Source: Erwinia sp.
GTDB lineage: Bacteria > Pseudomonadota > Gammaproteobacteria > Enterobacterales > Enterobacteriaceae
Reading direction: 5' to 3'
Length of the DNA stretch: 64,000 nt
NCBI GenBank assembly: GCA_964016415.1
Contig: OZ024666.1
Coordinates: forward strand, 3,329,310 to 3,393,309
The notes under the pieces are model-generated. The model had not been told where the DNA came from. It saw nothing but the letters and a program-made list of their open reading frames with translations, and did not search any database. The position numbers were made by a program, and so were the translations under genes. Every line of letters starts with the position of its first letter. Position 1 is the stretch's first letter. Shown in pieces: positions 23,112 to 32,076 of this stretch.

Positions 23112-24248
23112 TCACTTATCATGTTGGAGCAGCTCCGCATAAAGTTGATGCAACTGTGTTGCTAAGCGCTGCGGCGTACAGGGTAGTACGCGTTGGCGTG
23201 CAGCATTCCCCATGCGAGGGTCACTGTTACGGCGTGGGATATTTCGGGCGGCGATAGCCAGTGCGGTAATATCCAATGCATCACAAACGAAACCGTCAAT
23301 ACCCTGGCTGATAAACTCTGCACCCCCACAGCGTGTACTGGTAATCACAGGTAAACCACAGGCCATTGCTTCCAGAATAACATTGGGAAACGGGTCATAT
23401 AATGTCGGAAGCATAAGTGCATCCGCAGCATGATAGAAAGGAATAACATCCTGCTGTACCCCCATAAAATGCACCCTGCCAGCACAACCGAGACGCTGTG
23501 TCAGTTTTTGGTAATCACCAACCCGTTTATCCTGGCCAATAACCAGTAAATGTGCATCGCTGTCCGCGATTGCCTGAATAGATGCAGCAAGGCCTTTGCG
23601 TTCAAACCCTGACCCCACATAAATGAAAACTTTTGCCTCAGGAGGAAGATCGAATGCTTCACGGGCACGCAGTAACTTTTCTGTGTCTGCTGGCATAAAA
23701 CGGGTGGTATCTATGGCATTGTTAATCACAACAATTTTATCTTCCGGCACCTGGAAGTGTGTCATGATGTCATTTTTCACCATCAGCGAGTTACAGATGA
23801 TTTTTTTGAGTTCAGGGGAGTGAAAAAGTGCGGTCTCTGCTGACATCACGTAACGATGGTAACGACTGAATTTACTTAACAGGCGCTGCAGTGGAGAAAG
23901 CAGGCGTGCACGTTGGTGTAACCAGACTTTATGCACGCCATCACCGGCTCGAAAGATATCACATCCGGCTATGCGCTCGTGGCTCTGTACCAGGTCGAAA
24001 TTTTCTTTTTGCCAGCATGCGCGTGCGGCTTTGGCAAAGCCCCGTTCTCTGGAGATACGTCCCCATTTTACCGGATTGCAGATATATACATGCCAGCCGG
24101 TTTTAGCCATTCCCTGCCAGCGCCGGGTAATAATGCTGAGGTCTAACACCTCACCTTCCAGTGCTTCCAGTGTGCGGGCAATGAAACGTTCAGCGCCACC
24201 GTCAGGACGGTATTTTTGTCTGACGATAGCCAGGCGAATTTTAGCCAT
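23112..24248 (-). CDS. wabG: LPS core glycosyltransferase WabG-like (GT4)
   Basis: 378-residue family 4 glycosyltransferase. It begins IRLAIVRQKYRPDGGAERFI and includes VQSHERIAGCDIFRAGDGVH, YVGSGFERKGLAASIQA and the donor-site stretch MLPTLYDPFPNVILEAMACG then LPVITSTRCGGAEFI. This pattern is shared by WaaG and Klebsiella WabG, which adds galacturonic acid to heptose II. The match of the N-terminal part favours WabG, but the sugar cannot be read from sequence. Its ATG overlaps the waaQ stop by 8 bases, pointing to translational coupling. Confidence 0.78.
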   Translation of the reverse strand: MAKIRLAIVRQKYRPDGGAERFIARTLEALEGEVLDLSIITRRWQGMAKTGWHVYICNPVKWGRISRERGFAKAARACWQKENFDLVQSHERIAGCDIFRAGDGVHKVWLHQRARLLSPLQRLLSKFSRYHRYVMSAETALFHSPELKKIICNSLMVKNDIMTHFQVPEDKIVVINNAIDTTRFMPADTEKLLRAREAFDLPPEAKVFIYVGSGFERKGLAASIQAIADSDAHLLVIGQDKRVGDYQKLTQRLGCAGRVHFMGVQQDVIPFYHAADALMLPTLYDPFPNVILEAMACGLPVITSTRCGGAEFISQGIDGFVCDALDITALAIAARNIPRRNSDPRMGNAARQRVLPCTPQRLATQLHQLYAELLQHDK

Positions 24249-25332
24249 GCAAATAACCTCGCGCTGCGTCAGTCACAACCCCAACCGGAATCGCACTGAG
24301 GTAACGTTGTTTTGTTTTAGTATCGATTTGGTTAGGTGGCGGGAGGTCAGTGTAATCGCCTGCCCAGATAACCTGATTGTTTTCTCCCCATGGACGCCAT
24401 TGGGTGACTTTTGTGGGACCAAAAAGCGCGATACAGGGGGTATTCAGGGCCGCTGCCATATGCATCGGAGCGGAGTCAACGCCAATAAACAGTCGGGCAT
24501 TATCAATTAACGCCGCCAGCTGTGGCAGGCTAAGTTTGCCGGCCAGTGATACTGGTTTCGCGTGGTGGCAGAGAGAGAGGATACTGTCGATCATCGCCAG
24601 CTCTTTTTTATCCGGGGCTGAGGTTAAAATGACCGTGACCTGATCCAGAGAGAGATTATCTATCAGCGCTGCCATCTTGTCGTCGTCCCAGCATTTGTAG
24701 ACCCAGCGTGACGTAGGCTGAATGACGATATAGGGTTTGTTATCAGGACACTGTTCCGCCAGTAACGAGCTAACCTGTCGCTGATCACTGTCATGGAAAT
24801 GCATGCGTGCAGGCCATTTTTCTCCGGCAATTCCCAGTGGGAGTAAAGCCGCCAGATTTTGCTCGACAGTATGCAACTCGCTGCGTCCCTGTGTTGGTAC
24901 TAAATGCGTATGTGCTTGACGCCAAAGTATCCCGCGACGTTTTTCATAGTCAAAACCTATTCTCACTGGTGCGCCAGAAAAGCGGCAGAGCAAAGCGCTC
25001 CGCCACTGATCGGCCAGATTTATCACCAGATCGTAGTGTTCACCACGAATAGTTTGTGCCAGTGCCACTTCATGGCGCATGTGTGACCAGATACCGGCTT
25101 GTTTCCAGCGTCTATCAATACAATGAAGACGGTTAATTAACGGATGGGCTTCCAGCATGGGGTAGGTCTCCTGATAAAGCAGGATATCAATGCTGGCTTC
25201 CGGGTAGTGATGATGTAATGCTTCAATGACTGGGGTTGTCAGCAACATATCGCCATGATGGCGTAGTTTGATGATCAGTATTTTTTTTGGCGCATATGAG
25301 GCCGGAATCATCTGATACAAAGGCATACTCAT
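24241..25332 (-). CDS. waaQ: LPS heptosyltransferase III (WaaQ, GT9)
   Basis: Adds the branch heptose (HepIII) to heptose II of the inner core. The family 9 signature is KKILIIKLRHHGDMLLTTPV, followed by DLVINLADQWRSALLCRFSG, VIQPTSRWVYKCW, the donor site LFIGVDSAPMHMAAAL and FGPTKVTQWRPW. The frame runs open to 25575, which would overlap the upstream gene. ATG 25332 (MSMPLYQMIPASY) gives 363 residues, near the family length; ATG 25326 is equally possible. No strong ribosome site is seen. Confidence 0.88.
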   Translation of the reverse strand: MSMPLYQMIPASYAPKKILIIKLRHHGDMLLTTPVIEALHHHYPEASIDILLYQETYPMLEAHPLINRLHCIDRRWKQAGIWSHMRHEVALAQTIRGEHYDLVINLADQWRSALLCRFSGAPVRIGFDYEKRRGILWRQAHTHLVPTQGRSELHTVEQNLAALLPLGIAGEKWPARMHFHDSDQRQVSSLLAEQCPDNKPYIVIQPTSRWVYKCWDDDKMAALIDNLSLDQVTVILTSAPDKKELAMIDSILSLCHHAKPVSLAGKLSLPQLAALIDNARLFIGVDSAPMHMAAALNTPCIALFGPTKVTQWRPWGENNQVIWAGDYTDLPPPNQIDTKTKQRYLSAIPVGVVTDAARGYLHG

Positions 25333-25391
25333 GGCGTTTTTTAACAAGTCTGGCGATTGTAAGGGAAATCCCGCTCCGGGAAAAGGAGCAA

Positions 25392-26426
25392 TCAGGTAAG
25401 GCGTTGACCTCGCCAGCGATAGAGGCGTGCAAGCCATAAAAGCAATTGATACCACTGACGTAACCCCCGCACGTTGCGTAGCATGCGCTGAGGTGTTTTT
25501 GTGGCAAAAATATCCTGAATAATCGCCTGTCGCGTTTGTATATCGGTCTCCCGGCGTACAGCATGACAGACACACAGTGCCTCTCTGGTCACCTGACGGT
25601 AGAACTCCGGGTAGAGAGTGGTTTTTTTCTGATAGCGGAGATTAATATCATCAAGCAGTTGTGCAATTTTCAGGTAATGACGCTGATAAATGACATTACT
25701 TTTCCCGGTGCGCGGCTGATGACTGATTGACTGGTTATGCACATAGTAATGATACAAAATAGTGTCGGTATACCGTACACGCTGTGCATTGATCATCAAT
25801 TCCGTTGTCCAGGGAATGTCCTGATGATGTAACCCTGGTTCAAACTGCAACCCGATGCGTTCAATCAGACTGCGACGATAGATACCAAGCCAGACAACGT
25901 GTAAATAGCGATTGGTCGCCAGCGCCTGACTTAGCCAACGGGTACCCGTCAGGATGCCCGTTGAGCTTAACCTTTCCACTGGTATCAGCGTTTTTCGTCT
26001 GCCAGAGGAAAGGAATACTCTGACGGCATTGCACTGTGCCACATCCAGATCGTCACGTTGCGCCATCGTGACCAGTGTCTGGTACATCTCAGGTTCCATC
26101 GTATCATCGGCATCAGGAAATGTGACGTAGGTTCCACGTGCGATAGCCATACCTGCATTTCGTGCGCATGAAACGCCACGATTCGGCTGATCAATCACAG
26201 TGATATGATCGTATTGCTGTGCATAACGGTGCGCCATGACCGCTGAGTCGTCAGTAGAACCATCATTAACGATAATGACCTCTATGTTCGGCTGCGTCTG
26301 TGCCAACAGTGATGAGATAAATGACGGAAAACTTTTCTCCGCATTAAACATCGGTACGATGATACTCAATACCGGTGAGGGCAACGTGTCGGGGGCCGTT
26401 GAAACTGAGGATGATTCCATAGTCAT
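25392..26426 (-). CDS. waaH: LPS glycosyltransferase WaaH/YibD-like (GT2)
   Basis: 344-residue family 2 glycosyltransferase: LSIIVPMFNAEKSFPSFISS, EVIIVNDGSTDDS, the DxD motif FPDADDTMEPEMY, then VVWLGIYRRS, GLHHQDIPWTTELM and YPEFYRQVTREALCVCHAVR. The last blocks match E. coli YibD (WaaH), the PhoB-induced glucuronic acid transferase that modifies heptose III. The adjacent waaQ, which adds heptose III, fits this. The start overlaps the previous gene by 4 bases (ATGA). Confidence 0.82.
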   Translation of the reverse strand: MTMESSSVSTAPDTLPSPVLSIIVPMFNAEKSFPSFISSLLAQTQPNIEVIIVNDGSTDDSAVMAHRYAQQYDHITVIDQPNRGVSCARNAGMAIARGTYVTFPDADDTMEPEMYQTLVTMAQRDDLDVAQCNAVRVFLSSGRRKTLIPVERLSSTGILTGTRWLSQALATNRYLHVVWLGIYRRSLIERIGLQFEPGLHHQDIPWTTELMINAQRVRYTDTILYHYYVHNQSISHQPRTGKSNVIYQRHYLKIAQLLDDINLRYQKKTTLYPEFYRQVTREALCVCHAVRRETDIQTRQAIIQDIFATKTPQRMLRNVRGLRQWYQLLLWLARLYRWRGQRLT

Positions 26427-27520
26427 GAGTGCTTATCGGTAGCCAGATGAGGTGTTCGGGAAGTGATAAACTGATGAATAGCATCTAATTTTTCATCATT
26501 CAGTGCAAAGAGTTCCTCTGCCGGTTGCTCAAAATGATAGGGACTTCGGAAGATGAAAGATGAGGGTGGAATGTTTTCCGGGCCGATCAAAAGCACATCC
26601 CCAAGAGGGCGTTGTTCTTCCATTCCACAAGGCCCATATAACAAAATAACTGGTACATTTTGAGCGTCAGCGATATAGACATTTCCGCTGTCGGATGCCA
26701 TATAGAAATCCATCTTACTCAGTGCGAAAGGGAGCTCTTTCAGCGTGACTTTGCCAAGCATATTAATGATGTTGTCCTGTCTGCCTATCTCACGATAAAA
26801 GCTGTCGAGCTTTTCCTGTTCCGCGAGAGTACCAAATACGAAAAACAGACAAGGCAGGTCTTTCAGACGATTAATTAACTGTTTCCAAGTCGTTGCCGGA
26901 ATGGTCTTCGCCTGATTACCTGCTGAGATGCTGATGCCAATTTTAATTTTATCGCGGCGGAGCAGGACTTCTGGTGGATGTTGCGGTATCACCAGCGGGA
27001 GCGTTGCATGTTTCGGGTAGCTTTGCCAGGTCTGGGTGCGATCAGCTAATTTCAGGTAGCTTTCAAGCACAAGGTCACTCCTGCTATGTGAAACGTAGCC
27101 CGTTGCGGTGAGAAAAAACAGGCCGTGGTACCATTTACGTTCGTAAGTCGATAAAAATTGTTTGTTTCTGGCATTACAGCAGGCGGCGAGGAACAGATTG
27201 ATACTATTGGGATAAAGTACATAAACATTGCCATAACGGTTCATCAGGCGGAAGGCCAGCTTAAGCTTCGTCAGCGTAGTGGTTTTATGTTCTTCGATAT
27301 AAAAAATATCATCAATAGTCTCGTCGTGACCAGCCAGCGGTGCCACCGTTGAGCTTAACAACGCATCACTATGCCGCAGATGCCGCAGTAACGGCGTGAT
27401 ATTAATGAAATCGCCGATTTTTGCCGTCTGAATCACTAAATTGCGTTCGGTTCTTTTTTGTATCAGCTTGAACAGGAGTTTCACTGGCAATAATAAGATA
27501 AAAATAAGAACATAATTCAC
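26423..27520 (-). CDS. Heptosyltransferase-like GT9 protein
   Basis: 365-residue family 9 glycosyltransferase of the LPS core locus, acceptor unknown. It has an N-terminal hydrophobic segment (YVLIFILLLPVKLLF), RNLVIQTAKIGDFINITPLL, ISISAGNQAKTIPATTWKQL, and the donor-site region MDFYMASDSGNVYIADAQNV then VILLYGPCG. A full-length GT9 fold is present. The start is a GTG at 27520, supported by AGGGAGA 7 bases upstream, which lies in the loop of a hairpin. First gene of the minus-strand run that continues to coaD. Confidence 0.75.
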   Translation of the reverse strand: MNYVLIFILLLPVKLLFKLIQKRTERNLVIQTAKIGDFINITPLLRHLRHSDALLSSTVAPLAGHDETIDDIFYIEEHKTTTLTKLKLAFRLMNRYGNVYVLYPNSINLFLAACCNARNKQFLSTYERKWYHGLFFLTATGYVSHSRSDLVLESYLKLADRTQTWQSYPKHATLPLVIPQHPPEVLLRRDKIKIGISISAGNQAKTIPATTWKQLINRLKDLPCLFFVFGTLAEQEKLDSFYREIGRQDNIINMLGKVTLKELPFALSKMDFYMASDSGNVYIADAQNVPVILLYGPCGMEEQRPLGDVLLIGPENIPPSSFIFRSPYHFEQPAEELFALNDEKLDAIHQFITSRTPHLATDKHS

Positions 27521-27542
27521 GCTCGTTTCTCCCTGAACGAGC
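27521..27542 (-). promoter_or_regulatory. Hairpin presenting the ribosome binding site of the GT9 gene
   Basis: On the minus strand GCTCGTT and AACGAGC form a 7-bp stem around the 8-nt loop CAGGGAGA, which is the Shine-Dalgarno sequence. The GTG start codon follows the stem directly. Structure and spacing are read from sequence; any regulatory role is inference. Confidence 0.5.
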
Positions 27543-27730
27543 AGGACGGTGAGCCTACTCTCCTGCTGGTGGGCAAAAATCGGAAGTTAGTAAGGTTTGG
27601 TATCATATTTATATTGATAGTTGTCATGGTAACAAATCTTTGTCAAATGCGTAGAATTATTGTTTTCTATGAGATTAGTTCTTTTTATAACCCGATAATT
27701 GCATGCTGAATTTATCGATTTTAAGGTACA

Positions 27731-28843
27731 TTATGTTTGTCTTTTTTCAATGAGAGAAAGATACTCCAGACAGATAGCATCAAGATGATATCGTTCAAGT
27801 CCTGATTTTACTTGTTTTTTCGGGTGCTGATAAAATTCCGTGATTTTTTCTGCCAGTGCCTCGCTGTTCATGGCAGAGAGTCCGCGAGCCAGTTCACCGG
27901 TCAGAATATGTATCGGTCCGCCTGGACAGCGAGTACTCACGACTGGTGTACCGCAAATCAAAGCCTCGATCAGAACATTACCAAATCCTTCGCTGTCGGA
28001 ACTGACTACCAGCATTTTCGCATGGTAGATGTAAGGATAAGGATTATCTATAAAGCCTTTAAAGATAACACGTTCAGCAAGACCTAATTTTGCTACCTGT
28101 TGCCTGATGCGCTGCTCTTCTTCCGGGCATCCTTTGCCGATCAGCACTAACGGCGCAGTGATGCCGCTTTTTGCATAGGCTTGCAGTAAGCGATCATGCC
28201 GCTTAGTGGGGTGAAAACGCCCTATATGTAGCAGATACTCTTTGCCGGCCAGATCACAAGGCGCATTTGCCAGTTGTTGAATCAGTTCGATATCAAAGGG
28301 GTTGGCGATGATTTTTTCATGTGCTGGCTGAACATGGAAAATATTCTTTAAATCATCGATAACCGGCGGAGAGACGCCGATCAGGTTACGCTGCTGGTAC
28401 ACACAACGCACTTTGATTTTTTTATACCAGCGAGAGAGTCCGCGTTTGCGCGCCAGATAAGACGCTGAATAAATACCGTGCAGACAAAACCAGACTTTTT
28501 CAACGGGAAGTACCCGCAGACGACGAACGATACGGTCAGTTTTGTGCAGGTGTGAAATGATTAAATCAAAATCCCCTCCCTGTTGCTGGGAGGAGATCAC
28601 CGCCTTCTCAAGTTGGGCTGCCCTGCGAGGTAATTCTGTCAGTTTACGCCAGGGGGTGCAGCAGCGATCTTCAATGACCTGATAGTCAATGCCTTCAGGG
28701 AGAGGATAGTCACACACTGAACGCAAAGAGAATAATGATACCCGATGCCCCAGCGCGAGGAATCCACGCGAAAGTGTCAGTACCGTTTTTTCTGCCCCTC
28801 CTCCCGGAAGACCGTCAATAATCATTAAAATTCGTTTTGACAC
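27731..28843 (-). CDS. wabH: LPS core glycosyltransferase WabH-like (GT4)
   Basis: 370-residue family 4 glycosyltransferase: RILMIIDGLPGGGAEKTVLT, VWFCLHGIYSASYLARKRGL, LLHIGRFHPTKRHDRLLQAY, and the donor site LVVSSDSEGFGNVLIEALIC with GTPVVSTRCPGGP. It resembles Klebsiella WabH, which adds GlcNAc to core galacturonic acid, and a WabN deacetylase gene lies next to it. The frame is open to 28861; GTG 28843 (VSKRILM) preceded by AAGGCGAG is the likely start. A 210-base AT-rich gap separates it from the GT9 gene. Confidence 0.8.
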   Translation of the reverse strand: MSKRILMIIDGLPGGGAEKTVLTLSRGFLALGHRVSLFSLRSVCDYPLPEGIDYQVIEDRCCTPWRKLTELPRRAAQLEKAVISSQQQGGDFDLIISHLHKTDRIVRRLRVLPVEKVWFCLHGIYSASYLARKRGLSRWYKKIKVRCVYQQRNLIGVSPPVIDDLKNIFHVQPAHEKIIANPFDIELIQQLANAPCDLAGKEYLLHIGRFHPTKRHDRLLQAYAKSGITAPLVLIGKGCPEEEQRIRQQVAKLGLAERVIFKGFIDNPYPYIYHAKMLVVSSDSEGFGNVLIEALICGTPVVSTRCPGGPIHILTGELARGLSAMNSEALAEKITEFYQHPKKQVKSGLERYHLDAICLEYLSLIEKRQT

Positions 28844-29179
28844 TGTCTCGCCTTTCAACAAAGGAAATCCGTAGCACTCACCGTATGGGGAAGCTGTTAA
28901 AATAGAACATCTCTTTTTTAAGATTACTTGTCAGCAAACATCTTATTATAAGTATTACTGCTCGCATGACAGTGATTGAGATCGGTGATCTTCAGGTTGG
29001 TAGTTTAGAAAATTATAGTGGTTAATACTACAGATAACCATTTTTGGTCGCATCTCTTGAGCACAATAGTGTAATAAAGAAAGGACAGGGCTTTTTTTTT
29101 GCGCTGTCCGGAGGCAAAATTTTTTGCGTCTGCGCTGCTTGCTACGTAACATGAAGACAGGATATCCGGAGCTCAGAGT
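28844..29179. other. Divergent control region between wabH and wabN
   Basis: 336 bases without a gene, AT-rich, holding the promoters of two divergent transcripts. An imperfect hairpin lies near 29080-29110 (GGACAG ... CTGTCC around a T8-10 loop). The wabN ribosome site is CCGGAG just before 29180. No RfaH ops element (GGCGGTAGC) was found on either strand. Confidence 0.5.
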
Positions 29180-30163
29180 ATGAAACACCCTGCTTTTCTT
29201 ATCACGATCGACACCGAAGGCGATAATCTGTGGCAAAATCGTTCCCCGGTGATAACCACCAGGAATGCGGCTTATCTTGAGCGTTTTCAGTTGCTCTGTG
29301 AGAAGCATGGTTTCAAGCCTACCTGGCTGACAAATTATGAGATGGCTATTGATCCGGTATATCTGAGCTTTGCGCGCGATGTCATTGCCCGGCATCAGGG
29401 GGAAGTTGGTATGCACTTACATGCATGGCATAGCCCACCAGAATTTGAATTGACTGAAGATGACTACCTGCATCAGCCGTATTTGATTGAGTACCCGACG
29501 GCAGAACTTATCAAAAAAGTCGCGTTTATGACGCATCTCCTGGAAGAGACGTTTCAGACCAAAATGTTGAGCCATCGCGCTGGTCGATGGGCATTTGATA
29601 CCCGTTACGCTGACGCTCTGATTGCCGAAGGTTATCAGGTGGATTGTTCAGTGACCCCACGGGTTAACTGGCAGCATGCTAAAGGGGCACCACAGGGAAA
29701 CGGGGGCTGTGATTATCAGCATTTTCCTCAGCATGCCTATTATCTGGATAGTGAGGACATTTCGCGTCCGGGGAGATCATCCCTACTGGAAGTGCCAGTG
29801 AGCACTTGCTATCGGCACTCTGCCTTTGTCAATGCCTTGCGCCAGGGTTATGACGCGCTGCGAGGAAAAAAACGCTCTCCGTCGGTGAATTGGTTACGTC
29901 CGGCTGGAGGTAACGCGCAGCAGATGATTGCTGTTGCGGACGCTAACCTGAAAGCCGGGGCTGATTATGTCGAGTTTATGTTGCACTCTTCGGAATTTAT
30001 GCCCGGCGGGAGTCCGACCTTTAAAGATCAGCAGGCAATCGAACAGCTCTATGAGGATTTGGAACAACTGTTCAGCTGGCTGCAATCCCGCACCACAGGT
30101 ATGACCATGGCTGAGTATGCACAGCGTTACGCCAGTACGTATCAGCCATTTTCATCAACGTGA
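29180..30163 (+). CDS. wabN: Polysaccharide deacetylase WabN-like
   Basis: 327-residue NodB-like deacetylase: FLITIDTEGDNLW carries the catalytic and metal-binding Asp pair, GMHLHAWHSPPEFE the metal-binding His pair, and SHRAGRWAFD the later motif. Klebsiella WabN removes the acetyl group of core GlcNAc, added by WabH, to leave GlcN, so the pairing with the adjacent wabH is coherent. It is the only plus-strand gene in the waa region and converges on a GT2 gene with a 9-base overlap of the 3' ends. Confidence 0.8.
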   Translation: MKHPAFLITIDTEGDNLWQNRSPVITTRNAAYLERFQLLCEKHGFKPTWLTNYEMAIDPVYLSFARDVIARHQGEVGMHLHAWHSPPEFELTEDDYLHQPYLIEYPTAELIKKVAFMTHLLEETFQTKMLSHRAGRWAFDTRYADALIAEGYQVDCSVTPRVNWQHAKGAPQGNGGCDYQHFPQHAYYLDSEDISRPGRSSLLEVPVSTCYRHSAFVNALRQGYDALRGKKRSPSVNWLRPAGGNAQQMIAVADANLKAGADYVEFMLHSSEFMPGGSPTFKDQQAIEQLYEDLEQLFSWLQSRTTGMTMAEYAQRYASTYQPFSST

Positions 30164-31087
30164 TTTCCTGAAACGTCGTCTTACCTTCAGCCATTTTCGT
30201 TTGTAGCTCAGTCTGACCATCGGATTGCAAAGAAATCTGACAGAATCGATTTGTGCCAGGCGTTGTTGCACCAGCGCATAGTCTGGCAACGAACGTAGCT
30301 CATTCTCGTAGCGATCAGCGATATCAAGCCAGTGACAGGCAATGAGCTGGCGATACCGTGGCGGAAAAACCGTATCGAGCTGCTGGGTGGCGAGCACAAG
30401 GCAGTGAATTTTCTCCGCAGTGATAGCGGCTGAGAGGCTTTGTCCGCGTTTGTGATACAGATAAAACCCGGTCGATGAATAGAGGGTTTTTTGACTGTTC
30501 ATCAGCATGACCGGAAATAGCCAGGTATCTTCGTAGCAGATAAAATCAGGGAAAGTATATGCATCGAACAACCGGCGGGCGAAAAATTGTCCGATAAAAT
30601 GCGCCTGAAAATCCCGATGAATCAGAAAACGGGTAATGGCCTGATGCTGCGTCAACGGACATGGCGAAGCTGCTACCGATTGTGGAATGATAGCGGATTC
30701 AGAACGCACTTCAATCAAGCGGCTCAGTAATATATCTGGCTGTTGTGCTGTGAGTATTTGCAGGCGTGTTTCCAGAGCTCCCGCCAAAAGGGTGTCATCG
30801 GCATCCACCATCAGGATATAGTCACCTTTTGCCATTGCGACGGCTTCATTACGCACCTTCCCGACATTACGCCAGTTGCGTTGCAGGGCAATGATTTGTT
30901 GATATCGGGTAGCGTAGTCATCAATGATGTGCTGTGTTTGATCTACAGAAGCATCATTGATAATAATAATTTCTGCCTGATGCTGCCTGTCACCGAGTGA
31001 GGCAAAAATGGAATCTAGGGTTGTAGCTAACGTCTCTTCGCCATTATGCACAGCAATTAAGATACTTAGAAAACAGGGGGTATTCAT
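30155..31087 (-). CDS. Glycosyltransferase family 2, LPS core locus
   Basis: 310-residue GT-A enzyme: LSILIAVHNGEETLATTLDS, AEIIIINDASVDQT, the DxD motif MVDADDTLLAGAL and a C-terminal basic tail (KRKWLKVRRRFRKSR) that may hold it at the inner membrane surface. Sugar and acceptor are unknown. It starts in a 4-base overlap (ATGA) with the waaC stop, so it is the last gene of the hldD-waaF-waaC transcript. Confidence 0.75.
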   Translation of the reverse strand: MNTPCFLSILIAVHNGEETLATTLDSIFASLGDRQHQAEIIIINDASVDQTQHIIDDYATRYQQIIALQRNWRNVGKVRNEAVAMAKGDYILMVDADDTLLAGALETRLQILTAQQPDILLSRLIEVRSESAIIPQSVAASPCPLTQHQAITRFLIHRDFQAHFIGQFFARRLFDAYTFPDFICYEDTWLFPVMLMNSQKTLYSSTGFYLYHKRGQSLSAAITAEKIHCLVLATQQLDTVFPPRYRQLIACHWLDIADRYENELRSLPDYALVQQRLAQIDSVRFLCNPMVRLSYKRKWLKVRRRFRKSR

Positions 31088-32076
31088 CTCGGTGTATTCG
31101 CAACGGGTGAAGAGATCAGGGGAGATAAACGGGATAAAACATCTTCAGGGGTAATATCAGCCATCGAATGCGAGTGTGATGGCTTGAGTACATATTGTTG
31201 TGCGCCATAACCACCGATCAACCCCGGATCGGTTGGGCCATAGAGGGTAATATTAGGGCGTGCAAGGGCAGCGGCCAGATGACTCAGACCCGTATCGACA
31301 GAGACTATCGCTCGTGCGCCAGCCAGCTGCTGTGCGATTTCTGCCAGTGTCATGGCTGGTAATACCTCGACAAAAGAAAAACCAGCGGCGAGGCGTTTTG
31401 CCCGCTCTTCTTCATGAGGTGCCCCCCAGGGCAGCTTGATCTGTAATCCGCTCTCTTTAAGCAGGTCAATCAGTGTGCGCCAGTGTGCTTCGGGCCAGTG
31501 TTTAGCGTCGCGAGTCGTGGCATGCAAAAAAACCAGATACTTCCCGGTATCCGCAGGAGGATGAGCAAGGAAGTGTCCGGCAATGGCATAGTCACCGGGG
31601 GATGCCGGCAGTGGATAACCCAGACTTTTGGCGAACAGTTCCCGAACCCGCTGAACGGCATGCTGTTGTTTACCCACAGTATGACGCTGCTGATACCACC
31701 AGCTGGCTAATGGTTCACGTGCGCTGTGCTTATCCAGCCCATGTTTACGTCCTTTTGCCAGACGAGTCACCAGCGCGGCACTTTTGATTAAGCCTTGAGC
31801 ATCAATCACCGCATCATATTTTGTCTCCCTCAGACGCTCTCTGAAGTGGCGACGCTCTTCGCGTATAGCGGCAGAAAACCACTGTTTGCGCCAGCGACGC
31901 AGCGCAACAGGGATCACCTGTCTGACGGCCGGGTGCCATGCAGGGATCTGGGCAAAGGCTTCTTCAACCACCCAGTCAAACCGAATGGAAGGAAGTGCTT
32001 CCATCGCATCAGTGAGGGCGGGCAGAGTATGGAGAACGTCGCCCATCGAAGAGGTTTTCACAATCAGGACACGCAT
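31084..32076 (-). CDS. waaC: LPS heptosyltransferase I
   Basis: Transfers the first L-glycero-D-manno-heptose onto Kdo2-lipid A at the cytoplasmic side of the inner membrane. 330 residues of GT9 type: MRVLIVKTSSMGDVLHTLPA, DAVIDAQGLIKSAALV, FLHATTRDAKHWPE and the donor site AIVSVDTGLSHLAAALARPN then ITLYGPTDP. It overlaps the waaF 3' end by 13 bases. The order hldD-waaF-waaC is universal in enterobacteria. Confidence 0.96.
   Translation of the reverse strand: MRVLIVKTSSMGDVLHTLPALTDAMEALPSIRFDWVVEEAFAQIPAWHPAVRQVIPVALRRWRKQWFSAAIREERRHFRERLRETKYDAVIDAQGLIKSAALVTRLAKGRKHGLDKHSAREPLASWWYQQRHTVGKQQHAVQRVRELFAKSLGYPLPASPGDYAIAGHFLAHPPADTGKYLVFLHATTRDAKHWPEAHWRTLIDLLKESGLQIKLPWGAPHEEERAKRLAAGFSFVEVLPAMTLAEIAQQLAGARAIVSVDTGLSHLAAALARPNITLYGPTDPGLIGGYGAQQYVLKPSHSHSMADITPEDVLSRLSPLISSPVANTPR

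Noticed and set aside
23086..23120. GATAAGTG ... CACTTATC inverted repeat between wabG and waaA
   Set aside because: Its right arm includes the wabG stop region and the 19-nt loop has no U-run; too weak to call a terminator.
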